NCBI GenBank assembly: GCA_046732465.1
Contig: JBKPND010000029.1
Location: 37,873 to 101,872, forward strand
Direction of reading: 5' to 3'
Length of the DNA: 64,000 bases
Source: DASUPK01 sp046732465
GTDB taxonomy: Bacteria > Actinomycetota > Thermoleophilia > Solirubrobacterales > 70-9
The notes beneath the pieces are model-generated. The model saw nothing but the letters and a program-made list of their open reading frames with translations, did not search any database and was not told where the DNA came from. Below, piece after piece: positions 47,278 to 56,301 of the stretch. A program made the position numbers and the translations under genes. The stretch's first letter is position 1, and each line of letters opens with the position of its first letter.

Positions 47278-48210
47278 ATGGTCGTGGCCCCGACTCGCAG
47301 CTACCTGGTGTGTGCGACGCCCCGCAGCGGCAGCACCCTCGTCTGCCAGGCGCTGAAGGGGACCGGAGTCGCGGGCCGGCCGGAGGAGTACTTCGAGGCC
47401 CTCGAGCACAGCGGCCGTCCGCGTCGGCCCGAGGAGTACTTCAGCGGCGTCGACGATCCCTCCATCCTGAACCAGCTCCAGCGCCGCGGCATCTCGGACG
47501 AGCCACCGCCGCGCTCGCCGCTCTGGAGCCGCACCGCCTACGACCGCTACCTGGAGTGGGCGATGGAGCAGGGGACGACTCCGAACGGCGTCTTCGGCGC
47601 GAAGCTGATGTGGGGATATCTCGGGGACTTCGTCAGCCTGCTCCGCAACATCCCTGAGTACCGGGACCTGCCGCTCGCGGACCTGCTGCCGGCCGTCTTC
47701 TCGAACCTCACGTTCGTGCGCGTCGTGCGTGCCAACAAGGTCCGCCAGGCGGTCTCGCTCTGGAAGGCGGTGCAGACCGCGACCTGGCGGCAGGAGGGCC
47801 AGCGCGACCCGTTCGCCGCGGTGCCCGAGGACTCCGACGTCCCGCCCTACAAGATCTTCCTAGACGAGCATCTGCCGGCGCTCCGCTTCAACTACAACGC
47901 GATCTCGCACCTGCTTGGGCAGATCCTTCGCGACGAGGCCCGCTGGGACGCCTTCTTCGAGCACGTCCGGATCAAGCCCGTCCTGGTGCTCTACGAGAAC
48001 TTCGCGGCCGATTACGAGGCGAGCACCCTCAACGTCCTCGAGCGCCTGTCACTGCGGCCGCCCGAGGGCTTCGAGATCGAGCCTCGGATGAAGAGCCAGA
48101 CGGACGGGATCAACGACGACTGGGCGCGGCGCTACAGCGAGCTGAGGCTGGGCACCGAGTTCGACCTCGTCCCTACGGTGGCGGAGTCGGCCCCGGCGCC
48201 ATCCAGCTGA
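47278..48210 (+). CDS. Stf0-type sulfotransferase
   Basis: 310 residues. The PAPS 5'-phosphosulfate loop is CATPRSGSTLVCQAL, and the 3'-phosphate loop is LTFVRVVRANKVRQAVSLWK. This matches Stf0 of mycobacteria, which sulfates trehalose in sulfolipid synthesis. GRPEEYFE and FGAKLMWGYL are further family motifs. The acceptor here is unknown; trehalose or a glycolipid is likely. TTGACT (47247-47252) with TCCATA 17 bases later is a possible promoter very close to the start. The 3' end overlaps the convergent phosphatase gene by 38 bases. Confidence 0.88.
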   Translation: MVVAPTRSYLVCATPRSGSTLVCQALKGTGVAGRPEEYFEALEHSGRPRRPEEYFSGVDDPSILNQLQRRGISDEPPPRSPLWSRTAYDRYLEWAMEQGTTPNGVFGAKLMWGYLGDFVSLLRNIPEYRDLPLADLLPAVFSNLTFVRVVRANKVRQAVSLWKAVQTATWRQEGQRDPFAAVPEDSDVPPYKIFLDEHLPALRFNYNAISHLLGQILRDEARWDAFFEHVRIKPVLVLYENFAADYEASTLNVLERLSLRPPEGFEIEPRMKSQTDGINDDWARRYSELRLGTEFDLVPTVAESAPAPSS

Positions 48211-48853
48211 GGCAGCGCCAGGGGCGGCGTTCGTAGGTTGCGGCCAGGTCGGGGTCGCGGTACTCGAAGCCGCAGACGCCGCAGTTCACCGAGGCGAGCT
48301 GCCAGAGGTCCCTGACCTGATCGGCGCGGAAGGCGCCCGCGAGCAGGACCTCCATCAAGAAGAAGCGCATGAAGATTCCGTGGCTGACGGCGATGGTGCT
48401 TTCGACGGCGTCGTCGACGAGGCGCTTCTGAAGGGTCGTGACGCGGCGGGTGATCTCGTCGAAGGACTCGCCGCCCCGGTAGGAGTGGTCCGGATCGTCG
48501 CTGTGCTCGGCCATCCACTCGGACCAGCGCCGCAGCCGCTGGTCCTCGAGCGAGAGCTCGCCGAACCCCTCTGACTCGCGCAGCTCGCGGAGCTCCTCCA
48601 CCTCGGTGATCGGCAGGTCGAGCCGCTCGGCGATCACCTCGGCCGTCTCGCGGGAGCGGCGGAGCGGGCTGGCGAGCACTCTGGTTGCGCCGGCGGCCTC
48701 GAGGCGCTCGGCGACGGCCCTCGCCTGCTCGTAGCCGCGCTCCGTGAGCCGGTCGCCTTCCTTTCGCGGAAGGGCCATGCCGCCCGGTGCGGCGTTCGAG
48801 GCGGACTCGCCGTGTCGCACGAAGTAGACGATCACCGGCGGGACGGTATGCAC
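48173..48853 (-). CDS. Histidine phosphatase family protein
   Basis: 226 residues with the catalytic VYFVRHGESASNAAPG (RHG motif), LASPLRRSRETAEVIAERL, second catalytic His in STIAVSHGIFMRFFL, and the family Glu in ELRELRESEGFGEL. It belongs to the phosphoglycerate-mutase-like branch-1 phosphatases. Substrate unknown. The C-terminus (CGVCGFEYRD) adds an unusual C-x2-C pair. Confidence 0.9.
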   Translation of the reverse strand: MHTVPPVIVYFVRHGESASNAAPGGMALPRKEGDRLTERGYEQARAVAERLEAAGATRVLASPLRRSRETAEVIAERLDLPITEVEELRELRESEGFGELSLEDQRLRRWSEWMAEHSDDPDHSYRGGESFDEITRRVTTLQKRLVDDAVESTIAVSHGIFMRFFLMEVLLAGAFRADQVRDLWQLASVNCGVCGFEYRDPDLAATYERRPWRCLSWMAPGPTPPP

Positions 48854-48888
48854 TTGCGCGTGGTAGCGGGACTGAGAGAATCGCCGCG

Positions 48889-50331
48889 ATGCGTCAGCTG
48901 ACCAGCCTCGACGCGCAGTTCCTGGCGCTGGAGAGCTCGAATCAGACCGGCCACGTCGCCGGCCTGACGATCCTCGACCCCTCCACGAAGCCCAGCGGGG
49001 AGCTCACCTTCCCGGACATCTGCGCGCTGATGGAGGAGCGGCTGCCGCTTCTGCCGCCGCTGCGCTGGCGCCTGGTCGAGGTTCCGTTCGGCCTCGACTA
49101 TCCATACTGGCTGGACGATCCCGACTTCGACCTCGACTTCCACGTCCGCGAGCTCGCCCTGCCTCCCGGCGCACAGAAGGAGAAGCTCGCCGAGCAGGTG
49201 GCGCGAATCGTCTCCAGGCCCCTCGATCGATCGCGGCCCCTCTGGGAGCTCTATCTGATCCACGGGCTCGAGGACGGCCACAAGGCGCTGCTCACCAAGA
49301 TCCATCACTCCGTGATCGACGGGCTCTCGGGGGCGGAGATCATGGGTGTCCTCTTCGACCTCGCGCCGGAGGGGCGCGAGCTGCCCGAGCCGCAGGTGAA
49401 CGGGGTGGACCGCAAGCCGAGCGAGCTCGAGATGCTGACGCGGGGGCTCATGGGACTGCCCCGTTATCCGCTCCGGGTTCTTCGATCGCTCCCGCGGGCC
49501 CTGCCCAACCTCGACGAGGCGCCGGTCTTCTCAACCCTCCCCGGCGCGGGTCTGGTCGCGAGGGTCACCGATCGGCTGACGCGCGCGATCTCGAACCGCG
49601 AGACCGGCGTCCTCGCACACACCACCTACAAGGCGCCGAAGACCTGCTTCAACGGGCGCATCTCCCCTCACCGGCGCTTCGTCTTCGGGCAACTCGACCT
49701 GGACGAGGTCAAGGAGATGAAGAACAAGCACCGCTGCACGGTCAACGACGTGGTGGTCTCGGTCTGTGCGGGCGCCGTCCGCAGCTGGCTGCTCGAGCAC
49801 GACGACCTGCCACCGGACCCGCTGGTGGTCCAGATTCCGGTCTCGGTGCGGACCGGCGAGGAGATGGGCACCTACGGCAACCGGATCATGCTGATGAGCG
49901 CGCCGCTCTTCACCAACGAGCCCGATGCTCTCCGCCGGTTGAAGAAGACCCATGACGCGCTCGCCGCGATGAAGGAGCATCACCGGGCGCTCCCCGCTCA
50001 ACTGCTGCAGGACACCAATCACTTCATCCCGCCGGCGGTCTTCGCGAGGGCGGCCCGCGCGACGTTCGCGATCTCGACCGGGCCCGGCCGTCCGACCTGG
50101 AACCTGGTCGTCTCGAACGTGCCGGGACCGCAGTTCCCGCTCTACTGCGCGGGCGCCAAGCTGGTCGCGCAGTACCCCGTCTCCGTGATCACCGACGGGA
50201 TGGGCCTGAACATGACCGTGATGAGCTACGACGGACACATGGACTTCGGGATCGTCGCGGACCGCGACCAGATGCCCGACCTCTGGTCGATGCTGGACCG
50301 CCTGCGCGATTCCCTCGAGGAGCTCAAGTAG
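48889..50331 (+). CDS. Wax ester synthase / diacylglycerol acyltransferase (WS/DGAT)
   Basis: ATG 48889 gives 480 residues. The N-terminus (MRQLTSLDAQFLALESSNQT) and catalytic HHSVIDG (residues 139-145) are typical. Further signatures are NDVVVSVCAGAVRSWL, PVSVRTGEEMGTYGNRIMLM and VSNVPGPQFPLYCAGAKL. It makes triacylglycerols or wax esters from acyl-CoA, the storage lipids of many actinobacteria. An acyl-ACP thioesterase-like gene starts within a few bases, suggesting linked fatty-acid handling. Confidence 0.93.
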   Translation: MRQLTSLDAQFLALESSNQTGHVAGLTILDPSTKPSGELTFPDICALMEERLPLLPPLRWRLVEVPFGLDYPYWLDDPDFDLDFHVRELALPPGAQKEKLAEQVARIVSRPLDRSRPLWELYLIHGLEDGHKALLTKIHHSVIDGLSGAEIMGVLFDLAPEGRELPEPQVNGVDRKPSELEMLTRGLMGLPRYPLRVLRSLPRALPNLDEAPVFSTLPGAGLVARVTDRLTRAISNRETGVLAHTTYKAPKTCFNGRISPHRRFVFGQLDLDEVKEMKNKHRCTVNDVVVSVCAGAVRSWLLEHDDLPPDPLVVQIPVSVRTGEEMGTYGNRIMLMSAPLFTNEPDALRRLKKTHDALAAMKEHHRALPAQLLQDTNHFIPPAVFARAARATFAISTGPGRPTWNLVVSNVPGPQFPLYCAGAKLVAQYPVSVITDGMGLNMTVMSYDGHMDFGIVADRDQMPDLWSMLDRLRDSLEELK

Positions 50332-50429
50332 ACGAGATTGTCGACTGGCCTGGCGGCCGGGTCTTCGAGCAGCGGATCAGGCCCGGGATCGCCGACGCCG
50401 ACGGCGCCGGCCGCTGTCGCCTCGACGCC

Positions 50430-51029
50430 ATGGCCCGCTGGCTGCAGGACGTTGCCTACCTCGACCTGGTCGACGCCGGCTTCGAGGGCCGGGGCGCCTG
50501 GATCGTGCGGCGCACCCGGATCCGGGTCGAGGCCTTCCCGCGTTTCGGCGACGAGCTGCATCTCCGCACCTTCTGCAGCGGCATCGCCCGCTTCTCCGCC
50601 GAGCGCCGAACCTCGATTCGTGGCGAGCAGGCCCAGGTCGAGACGGTTGCGCGCTGGGTCTGCCTCGATCCGGAGCGCGGCCGGCCGATGCGCTTCCCGC
50701 CCGACTTCATCTCGACCTACGAGGAGAGTGCCCAGGGTCGAGACGCGAACGTGCGGCGCCGCCATCCCGATGCGCCCGCCGACGCCGAGCGCTCGGCCTG
50801 GTCCTTCCGAGCCTCGGAGATGGACCCGGCCGGCCACATCAACAACTCGCACTACTGGACGCCGCTCGAGGAGGAGCTCGCCGAGGGCCCCGCGCCCGAG
50901 CGGATCGACGCCGAGATCGAGTTCCGCGACCCCGCGATGCCGGGGGAGGTCGCCGTCCTCCGCGACGGGCTCTCGATGTGGGTCGCGGGCACCGACGGCG
51001 CGGTGCACGCGTCGATCGTCCGCGCCTAG
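50430..51029 (+). CDS. Acyl-ACP thioesterase-like protein; N-terminus likely starts near 50337
   Basis: From ATG 50430 the frame encodes 199 residues of a double hotdog: ARWLQDVAYLDLVDAGFEGR, GAWIVRRTRIRVEAFPRFGD and, in the second half, MDPAGHINNSHYWTPLEEEL (hotdog Asn/His motif). Family-like sequence continues upstream in frame (GGRVFEQRIRPGIADADGAG, RCRLDA) to ATT 50337, six bases after the WS/DGAT stop, but without ATG, GTG or TTG. The full protein is probably about 230 residues with a rare start. It would release fatty acids from ACP or CoA. Confidence 0.82.
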   Translation: MARWLQDVAYLDLVDAGFEGRGAWIVRRTRIRVEAFPRFGDELHLRTFCSGIARFSAERRTSIRGEQAQVETVARWVCLDPERGRPMRFPPDFISTYEESAQGRDANVRRRHPDAPADAERSAWSFRASEMDPAGHINNSHYWTPLEEELAEGPAPERIDAEIEFRDPAMPGEVAVLRDGLSMWVAGTDGAVHASIVRA

Positions 51030-51928
51030 GCCGCCGCCCGTGCCCGGGCGCCGTCCGCGGCCCGGGCGTGCTCCGAGATGGCGTCGAGGAGCTGCGGCCA
51101 CGCTCCCCGCGGCAGGTCGTGGCCCATTCCCTCGATCATCATCAGGCGCGCGCCCGGGATCGCCTGCGCCGTCGCGCGCCCGCCGGAGGGGCGCACCATC
51201 TTGTCGACGGTGCCGTGGATCACGAGCGTCGGAGCCGTGATCCGGCGGAGCTTCTCGGTCCGGTCCCCCGACGCGATGATGGCGCCGAGCTGGCGACCGC
51301 CGGCGCGAACGTCGAAGCCGCGGTCGAAGCTGATTGCGGCGCGTTCCCGGATGTACTGCTCGTCGCGGTCGAAGCCGGTTGAACCCACCAGGCCGAACAC
51401 CTCCGCGGATCGCTGGATGTAGCCCTCCCGGTCGCGAGGCGGAGGCCGCAGCAGGTAGCGGTAGACCGAGAGCGCGGGCTGACCGTGCCAGCGGCTGCCG
51501 GTGGTCGACATGATCGAGGTCAGCGAGCGGACCACCTCGGGATGCTCGGCGGCCAGCGTCTGCCCGATCATGCCGCCCATCGAGGCGCCGACGATGTGAG
51601 CAGGGGCCAAGTCGAGCTCCCGCAGCAGCCCGACGGAGTCCTCGGCCATGTCCGAGAGCGTGTACTGCTTCGGATTGAGCCGGCGGAGCAGCATCTGGCG
51701 GAGGCTCGGCGGGCGGAAATCGAAGTGTGTGGAGCGGCCGATGTCGCGGTTGTCGAAGCGAACGACGTAGAAGCCGCGCTCGGCGAGCCGCTCGCAGAAG
51801 TCCTCGTGCCAGGCGATCATCTGCGTCGCCAGGCCCATGATCAGGAGGATGGGGGTGTCGTCGGGATCGCCGAAGGTCTCGTAACAGAGGGTCACGCCCC
51901 GCCCGACGTCGCAGAACTCCTCGGCCAT
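51026..51928 (-). CDS. Alpha/beta hydrolase
   Basis: 300 residues with the complete fold: ILLIMGLATQMIAWHEDFCE (oxyanion region), FYVVRFDNRDIGRSTHFDF, nucleophile elbow IVGASMGGMIGQTLAAEHPE, acid in LVIHGTVDKMV and His in IEGMGHDLP. The DNRDIGRS motif is typical of esterase/hydrolases such as EstA-like and aclacinomycin methylesterase-like proteins. Substrate unknown. Convergent with the thioesterase gene (4-base overlap). Confidence 0.9.
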   Translation of the reverse strand: MAEEFCDVGRGVTLCYETFGDPDDTPILLIMGLATQMIAWHEDFCERLAERGFYVVRFDNRDIGRSTHFDFRPPSLRQMLLRRLNPKQYTLSDMAEDSVGLLRELDLAPAHIVGASMGGMIGQTLAAEHPEVVRSLTSIMSTTGSRWHGQPALSVYRYLLRPPPRDREGYIQRSAEVFGLVGSTGFDRDEQYIRERAAISFDRGFDVRAGGRQLGAIIASGDRTEKLRRITAPTLVIHGTVDKMVRPSGGRATAQAIPGARLMMIEGMGHDLPRGAWPQLLDAISEHARAADGARARAAA

Positions 51929-52294
51929 CGGGCGATCGTAGAGGGCTGATGGGGGTTAGGCGTGCGCGCGGGGGCGTCGCAGGCCGAGCTGGGCTCCGCA
52001 CGCGGCCGAAGCGCGTAGTGGTTGCTAGGCGCGAGGCCGTGGGTGGCGATCCAGCCACGGCATGCGGCGTCATCCGCGCGTGCGGATAACCCCGTCAGCC
52101 CTCGTGATCAAGGCCGGTCCACCGCAGCCTGGTCGCGCCGTTGCAGAGCTGAAGGGTTCGACGGGGAGACTCGATCCCTACCGGATATTTAGTACCTCTG
52201 TCCAGGGAACAGATTTCGCTCTCTGCGCGAGCTACCTTCGCCGCGGGGACACGGACGGGCAGGTGTCCCGATGGGAGCGATACGTCGGAGGCTT
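51929..52294. other. 366-base divergent intergenic region without a supported gene
   Basis: Between the divergent hydrolase and histidine kinase genes. A short plus-strand frame (52062-52298) has no ribosome site or family resemblance. The stretch is locally AT-richer around GGATATTTAGTACC (near 52182-52195), a plausible promoter region for the kinase. I see no RNA motif. Confidence 0.5.
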
Positions 52295-53926
52295 ATGACG
52301 GGAAGGCAGCCTCAAACCGGCGTCACTGCAGGGAACGGCCAAGGTGAGGCCGGCGCCAGCCTGCTCGGGGACCGGCTGCCCGAGCACCTGCTCGAGTCGA
52401 TTCCGGACGCCGTGGTGGCGGTGGCGAGGGACGGCGCGATCGTGCTGGTCAATCGCGAGGCCGAGCGGATCTTCGGCTACGGCCGCGACCAGCTCCTGGG
52501 ACGGCCGGTCGAAATGCTCGTCCCGGCCCGCCACCGCGATCAGCATCTCGCCCAGCGCGAGCGCTACTTCGAGGTCCCGACGACTCGCCCCCTCGGCAGC
52601 GGGCTGGAGTTCCCCGGACTGCGCGCCGACGGCTCCGAGTTCCCGCTAGATATGGCGGTCTCGCCGCTCGGGGCGGGGGAGAGCACGACCGCGATCGCGG
52701 TGGTCCACGACCTGAGCGAGGCGAAGGAGGTCGAGCGGCGCAGGGACGAGGAGCTCGCCAGGGCCAATCGGGAGGCGAAGGTGGCCCAGTCGAGTCGCCT
52801 GGAGAGCCTCGGTCAGCTCGCTGGCGGCGTGGCCCACGACTTCAACAACCTGCTCGGTGTGATCCTCAATTACGCCGACTTCGTCGCCGACGAGCTGGAG
52901 GAGGGCACCACCGCGCACACCGACGTGGTCGAGATCCGGAAGGCGGCCGAACGGGCCACCGACCTCACCCGGCAGCTCTTGATCTTCAGCCGCAGGGAGG
53001 TGATCAAGCCCGCGCCGGTCGATCTCAACGAGGTCGTTCGGGACGTCGAGCGCCTCCTGCGACGGACGCTCGGCGAGCACATCGAGCTGAGCGTGAAACT
53101 GGCTCGCGAAGTGCCGGCGGTGCTGGCCGACCCCGGCCAGGTCGAGCAGGTGCTGGTCAACCTGGCGGTGAATGCCCGCGACGCCATGCAGGACGGCGGG
53201 CGCCTCGTGATCGAGTCCGGCGAGGTGGACCTCGACCGGGACTCCCTCCACGATCACCCCGAGCTCTCGCCCGGGCGTTACGTGAGGCTGACGGTCGCCG
53301 ACAACGGCAGCGGGATGGAGGCTGAGGTGGCCGCGCGCGTCTTCGAGCCGTTCTTCTCGACCAAGCGCAAGGGCGAGGGCACGGGGCTCGGCCTGGCCAC
53401 CGTGTACGGGATCGTCACCGCGGCGGGCGGGCAGATCAGCCTCTACAGCGAGCCGGGCGACGGGACCGTGTTCCGGATCCACCTGCCGGCCGTGGACTCC
53501 ACCGTTCCCGCCGGCCCCGACGAGCACGTCGCCAACGGGAGGGGCCGAGGCGAGAGCGTCCTCCTGGTCGAGGACGAGGACGCGGTCCGCGCCCTCGGCA
53601 AGCGAATCCTCGCGGAGGGCGGCTACGAGGTGACCGCGACGAGCCGGGGAGCCGAGGCCGTCCGCCTGCTCGAGGATCCCCGGCAGGAGTTCGACCTGCT
53701 GATCTCCGATGTGGTCATGCCGGGGATGCGCGGCGTCGAGCTGGCCCGGCGAGCGCACGAGCTGCGGCCCGAGCTGCCCGTGCTGATGATGTCCGGATAC
53801 ACGACGCCGATGTCGGACGAGGACCGCCGCGCGATGGCGGAGGCGCCGCTGCTCGAAAAGCCCTTCTCCCGCCGCGACCTGCTCGGCGAGGTGCGCTCAT
53901 TGCTCGACGAGCGGGGGGAGGGCTGA
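52295..53926 (+). CDS. Hybrid sensor histidine kinase (PAS - HisKA - HATPase - receiver)
   Basis: I prefer ATG 52295 (GGAGG upstream) over 52271; product 543 residues. Order: PAS (about 30-140, ESIPDAVVAVARDGAIVLVN), dimerisation helix with the phospho-His in LAGGVAHDFNNLLGVI, HATPase (NLAVNARDAMQDGG, VADNGSGM, FEPFFSTKRKGEGTGLGLA), then a C-terminal receiver with acidic pocket EDEDAV and phospho-Asp in LLISDVVMPGM. No membrane helices, so it is a cytoplasmic sensor. It is followed two bases later by an HD-GYP response regulator, its likely partner. Confidence 0.93.
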   Translation: MTGRQPQTGVTAGNGQGEAGASLLGDRLPEHLLESIPDAVVAVARDGAIVLVNREAERIFGYGRDQLLGRPVEMLVPARHRDQHLAQRERYFEVPTTRPLGSGLEFPGLRADGSEFPLDMAVSPLGAGESTTAIAVVHDLSEAKEVERRRDEELARANREAKVAQSSRLESLGQLAGGVAHDFNNLLGVILNYADFVADELEEGTTAHTDVVEIRKAAERATDLTRQLLIFSRREVIKPAPVDLNEVVRDVERLLRRTLGEHIELSVKLAREVPAVLADPGQVEQVLVNLAVNARDAMQDGGRLVIESGEVDLDRDSLHDHPELSPGRYVRLTVADNGSGMEAEVAARVFEPFFSTKRKGEGTGLGLATVYGIVTAAGGQISLYSEPGDGTVFRIHLPAVDSTVPAGPDEHVANGRGRGESVLLVEDEDAVRALGKRILAEGGYEVTATSRGAEAVRLLEDPRQEFDLLISDVVMPGMRGVELARRAHELRPELPVLMMSGYTTPMSDEDRRAMAEAPLLEKPFSRRDLLGEVRSLLDERGEG

Positions 53927-53928
53927 CG

Positions 53929-54975
53929 ATGCCGTCGGGCGTGCTGGTGGTGGACGACGAGCATGCGGCCCGGGCCGTCGCGGGCCGCATCCTCCAAGCG
54001 CACTACGAGGTGCATTTCGGGGCCGACGCCAGCGAGGGGCGGACGAAGCTGATGGGCGGGCAGATCGACCTGTTGCTCTGCGACATCCACCTGCCGGGGG
54101 AGTCGGGGATGGAGCTGGTCCAGTCGCTGCTCTCCCGGGAGGAGGACGACCTGGCCGTCGTCATGGTCACGGGCGAGGACAATCCGAAGCTCGCCGACCG
54201 CGCGTTCGAGCTCGGCGCGTACGGCTACCTGGTCAAGCCGTATCGCCGCGGCGACCTGTTGATCACGGTCAGCAACGCGCTGCGGCGCCGCCAGCTCGAG
54301 CAGCAGTCGCGCGCCTATCACCGGGAGCTCGAGCAGGACGTGATCGTGAAGAGCCTCGAGACGGAGCACGTCCGCGGGCTGCTCCGGCGCTCCGAGGAAT
54401 CACTGGAGCGGTCGCGGCTGGAGACCGTCCACAAGCTCAGCCTCGCAGTCGAGATGCGGGACCAGGTGACCGGCCATCACCTCTCGCGGATGGGTGCCTA
54501 CTGCGAGGAGATCGCCCGCCGCATGCACCTCTCCGAGGAGGTCTGCAACATCATCTCCCTGGCCGCCCAGATGCACGACATCGGCAAGGTCGCGATCCCG
54601 GACCGGATCCTGCTGAAGCGCGGTCCGCTGACGGAGGACGAGCGGTCCCTGGTCGAGACCCACGCCGAGATCGGCAAGCAGATCCTGCAGGGCTCGGAAT
54701 CGCCCATCCTGACGCTCGCGGAGGCGATCGCCTGGACCCATCACGAGAAGGTGGACGGCGGCGGCTACCCCCGAGGGCTGGTCGGGGAGGAGATCCCGAT
54801 CCACGGCAGGATCGCCGCGGTGGCCGATGTGTACGACGCGCTCACCCGTGACCGCCCCTACCGGCAGGCGATGCCGGTGGCCGAGGCGACGGCGCTGATG
54901 GCGGACGGACGGGGAACCCATTTCGACCCCGAGGTGCTCGACGTCTTCATGGGTGCTGTGCCCGTGCCCGCCTAG
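53929..54975 (+). CDS. HD-GYP response regulator (c-di-GMP phosphodiesterase type)
   Basis: 348 residues: receiver (VLVVDDEHAARAVAGRI, phospho-Asp in LLLCDIHLPGE, VKPYRRGDLLI), a helical linker (about 125-165) and an HD-GYP domain with AAQMHDIGKVAIPD, THAEIGKQIL, TWTHH-type HHEKVDGGGYPRGL and AAVADVYDALTRDRPYR. All core metal ligands and the GYP motif are present, so it may degrade c-di-GMP. Two-base spacing to the kinase implies one operon and a phosphorelay. Confidence 0.92.
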   Translation: MPSGVLVVDDEHAARAVAGRILQAHYEVHFGADASEGRTKLMGGQIDLLLCDIHLPGESGMELVQSLLSREEDDLAVVMVTGEDNPKLADRAFELGAYGYLVKPYRRGDLLITVSNALRRRQLEQQSRAYHRELEQDVIVKSLETEHVRGLLRRSEESLERSRLETVHKLSLAVEMRDQVTGHHLSRMGAYCEEIARRMHLSEEVCNIISLAAQMHDIGKVAIPDRILLKRGPLTEDERSLVETHAEIGKQILQGSESPILTLAEAIAWTHHEKVDGGGYPRGLVGEEIPIHGRIAAVADVYDALTRDRPYRQAMPVAEATALMADGRGTHFDPEVLDVFMGAVPVPA

Positions 54976-55016
54976 GCGGTACGCACTTCTCGATAGTCCT
55001 GCAGGCGCAACGGATC

Positions 55017-55045
55017 TTGCAGTCGTGTTAACGACCGCTTACATT
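55017..55045 (+). promoter_or_regulatory. Promoter TTGCAG-N17-TACATT with internal dyad
   Basis: A -35 TTGCAG (55017-55022) and -10 TACATT (55040-55045), 17 bases apart, lie 58 bases before the NlpC/P60 gene. The spacer contains GTCGT-GTTA-ACGAC, a dyad that could bind a repressor. Confidence 0.5.
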
Positions 55046-55103
55046 CCGGCGGCGACTGGATAGTCTCGCCAGCTGCCTCGTGCGGCACGCCGCACGCCTG
55101 TCG

Positions 55104-56297
55104 ATGCCCAACTCACAGCTGAACAGAGGGCGATCCACCCCGCGCGGGCGCGCTTCCGTGCTCGCGGTGATGGTGCTGGCCACGCTCGTGATCGGCGCCC
55201 TGATCGGGCAGAGCGCGCTCGGCGATCCGGCCTCGAAGATCGAGCAGAAGCAGTCGGAGCTCGACCGGATCCAGTCGGTCGAGGGGCCGCTGAGCGCCCA
55301 GATCGACCAGATGAACGCCGAGGTCGACCGGCTGATCGGGGAGGAGTCGCGGCTCCGTCAGGAGCAGGCGGCGGCGCAGCATGAGCTCGACGTCAAGCAG
55401 GCCGAGCTCGACCAGGCGACCGCCCAGCTCAACGCCGAGAAGGCCGAGCTCGCCCGGGTCCGGGCGAAGCTGCAGAAGGCCGTCGCGGCGCTCGAGCAGC
55501 TGCTGGTCGACATCTACAAGTCGAATGAGCCCGACCTGACGTCGGTCGTCATGCACTCGGCGAGCTGGTCGGACCTGCTGACCCGGACCGAGTACATCGA
55601 CCACATCCACGACTACGACGACGAGGTCGTCGCGCGGGTTCGCGGCCTGCGCGACCAGATCACCGCCCTGGTCAACCAGCTCCAGGCGACGCATGACCGG
55701 ATCAAGGCCGCGCGCGACGAGGTGGCCGCCAAGGAGCGGCAGATCGCCGCCCAGCACGCGCAGATCTCCGAGCGGCAGTCTCAGCTTGCCTCTGCCCGAA
55801 ACGCGCGGCAGGGCGTCCTCAACGCGCTGCTCCGCAAGGAGCGCCAGATCCAGGCCGACCTCTCGGAGATCCCGGCGCCCGCCGGCCACGCGACGATCGA
55901 TTCGAGCGGCGACGCGATCCCGCCGGCCAACGCCCCGCTCGCCGTGCGCGGCGCGATCGAGGCCGCCAACCAGATCGACGACCTTCCCTACATATGGGGT
56001 GGGGGCCACGGCTCGTTCACGTCAAGCGGCTACGACTGCTCGGGCGCGGTCAGCTACATGCTGCACGGCGGCGGCTTCCTCTCCAGCCCGCTGGATTCGA
56101 CCGGCCTCGAGGTCTGGGGCGACTCGGGCGGCGGGAACTGGATCACCGTATTCGCCAACAGCGGCCACACCTGGGCGTACGTCGCCGGCCTGCGCTGGGA
56201 CACCGGCGGGCCGGGCGGGGGGAACGGGCCGCGCTGGAGCACCGTCATGCGCGATGACGCGTCGAGCTTCGTCGCGCGCCACCCAAGCGGCTACTGA
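55104..56297 (+). CDS. Secreted NlpC/P60-type peptidoglycan endopeptidase with coiled coil
   Basis: 397 residues from ATG 55104 (GTG 55080 is possible). A signal/anchor segment (ASVLAVMVLATLVIGALIGQ) is followed by a long coiled coil (about 50-255, many Q/E/A heptads such as SRLRQEQAAAQHELDVKQAE), as in RipA/EnvC-like proteins. The C-terminal 110 residues hold catalytic Cys in SGYDCSGAVSYML and His in NSGHTWAYVAGL. It would cut wall peptide stems, with the coiled coil regulating or localising it. Confidence 0.85.
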   Translation: MPNSQLNRGRSTPRGRASVLAVMVLATLVIGALIGQSALGDPASKIEQKQSELDRIQSVEGPLSAQIDQMNAEVDRLIGEESRLRQEQAAAQHELDVKQAELDQATAQLNAEKAELARVRAKLQKAVAALEQLLVDIYKSNEPDLTSVVMHSASWSDLLTRTEYIDHIHDYDDEVVARVRGLRDQITALVNQLQATHDRIKAARDEVAAKERQIAAQHAQISERQSQLASARNARQGVLNALLRKERQIQADLSEIPAPAGHATIDSSGDAIPPANAPLAVRGAIEAANQIDDLPYIWGGGHGSFTSSGYDCSGAVSYMLHGGGFLSSPLDSTGLEVWGDSGGGNWITVFANSGHTWAYVAGLRWDTGGPGGGNGPRWSTVMRDDASSFVARHPSGY

Positions 56298-56301
56298 GCC
56301 G

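Noticed and set aside
52062..52298. 78-codon plus-strand ORF
   Set aside because: No ribosome site, no recognisable motif, and it runs into the histidine kinase start region.
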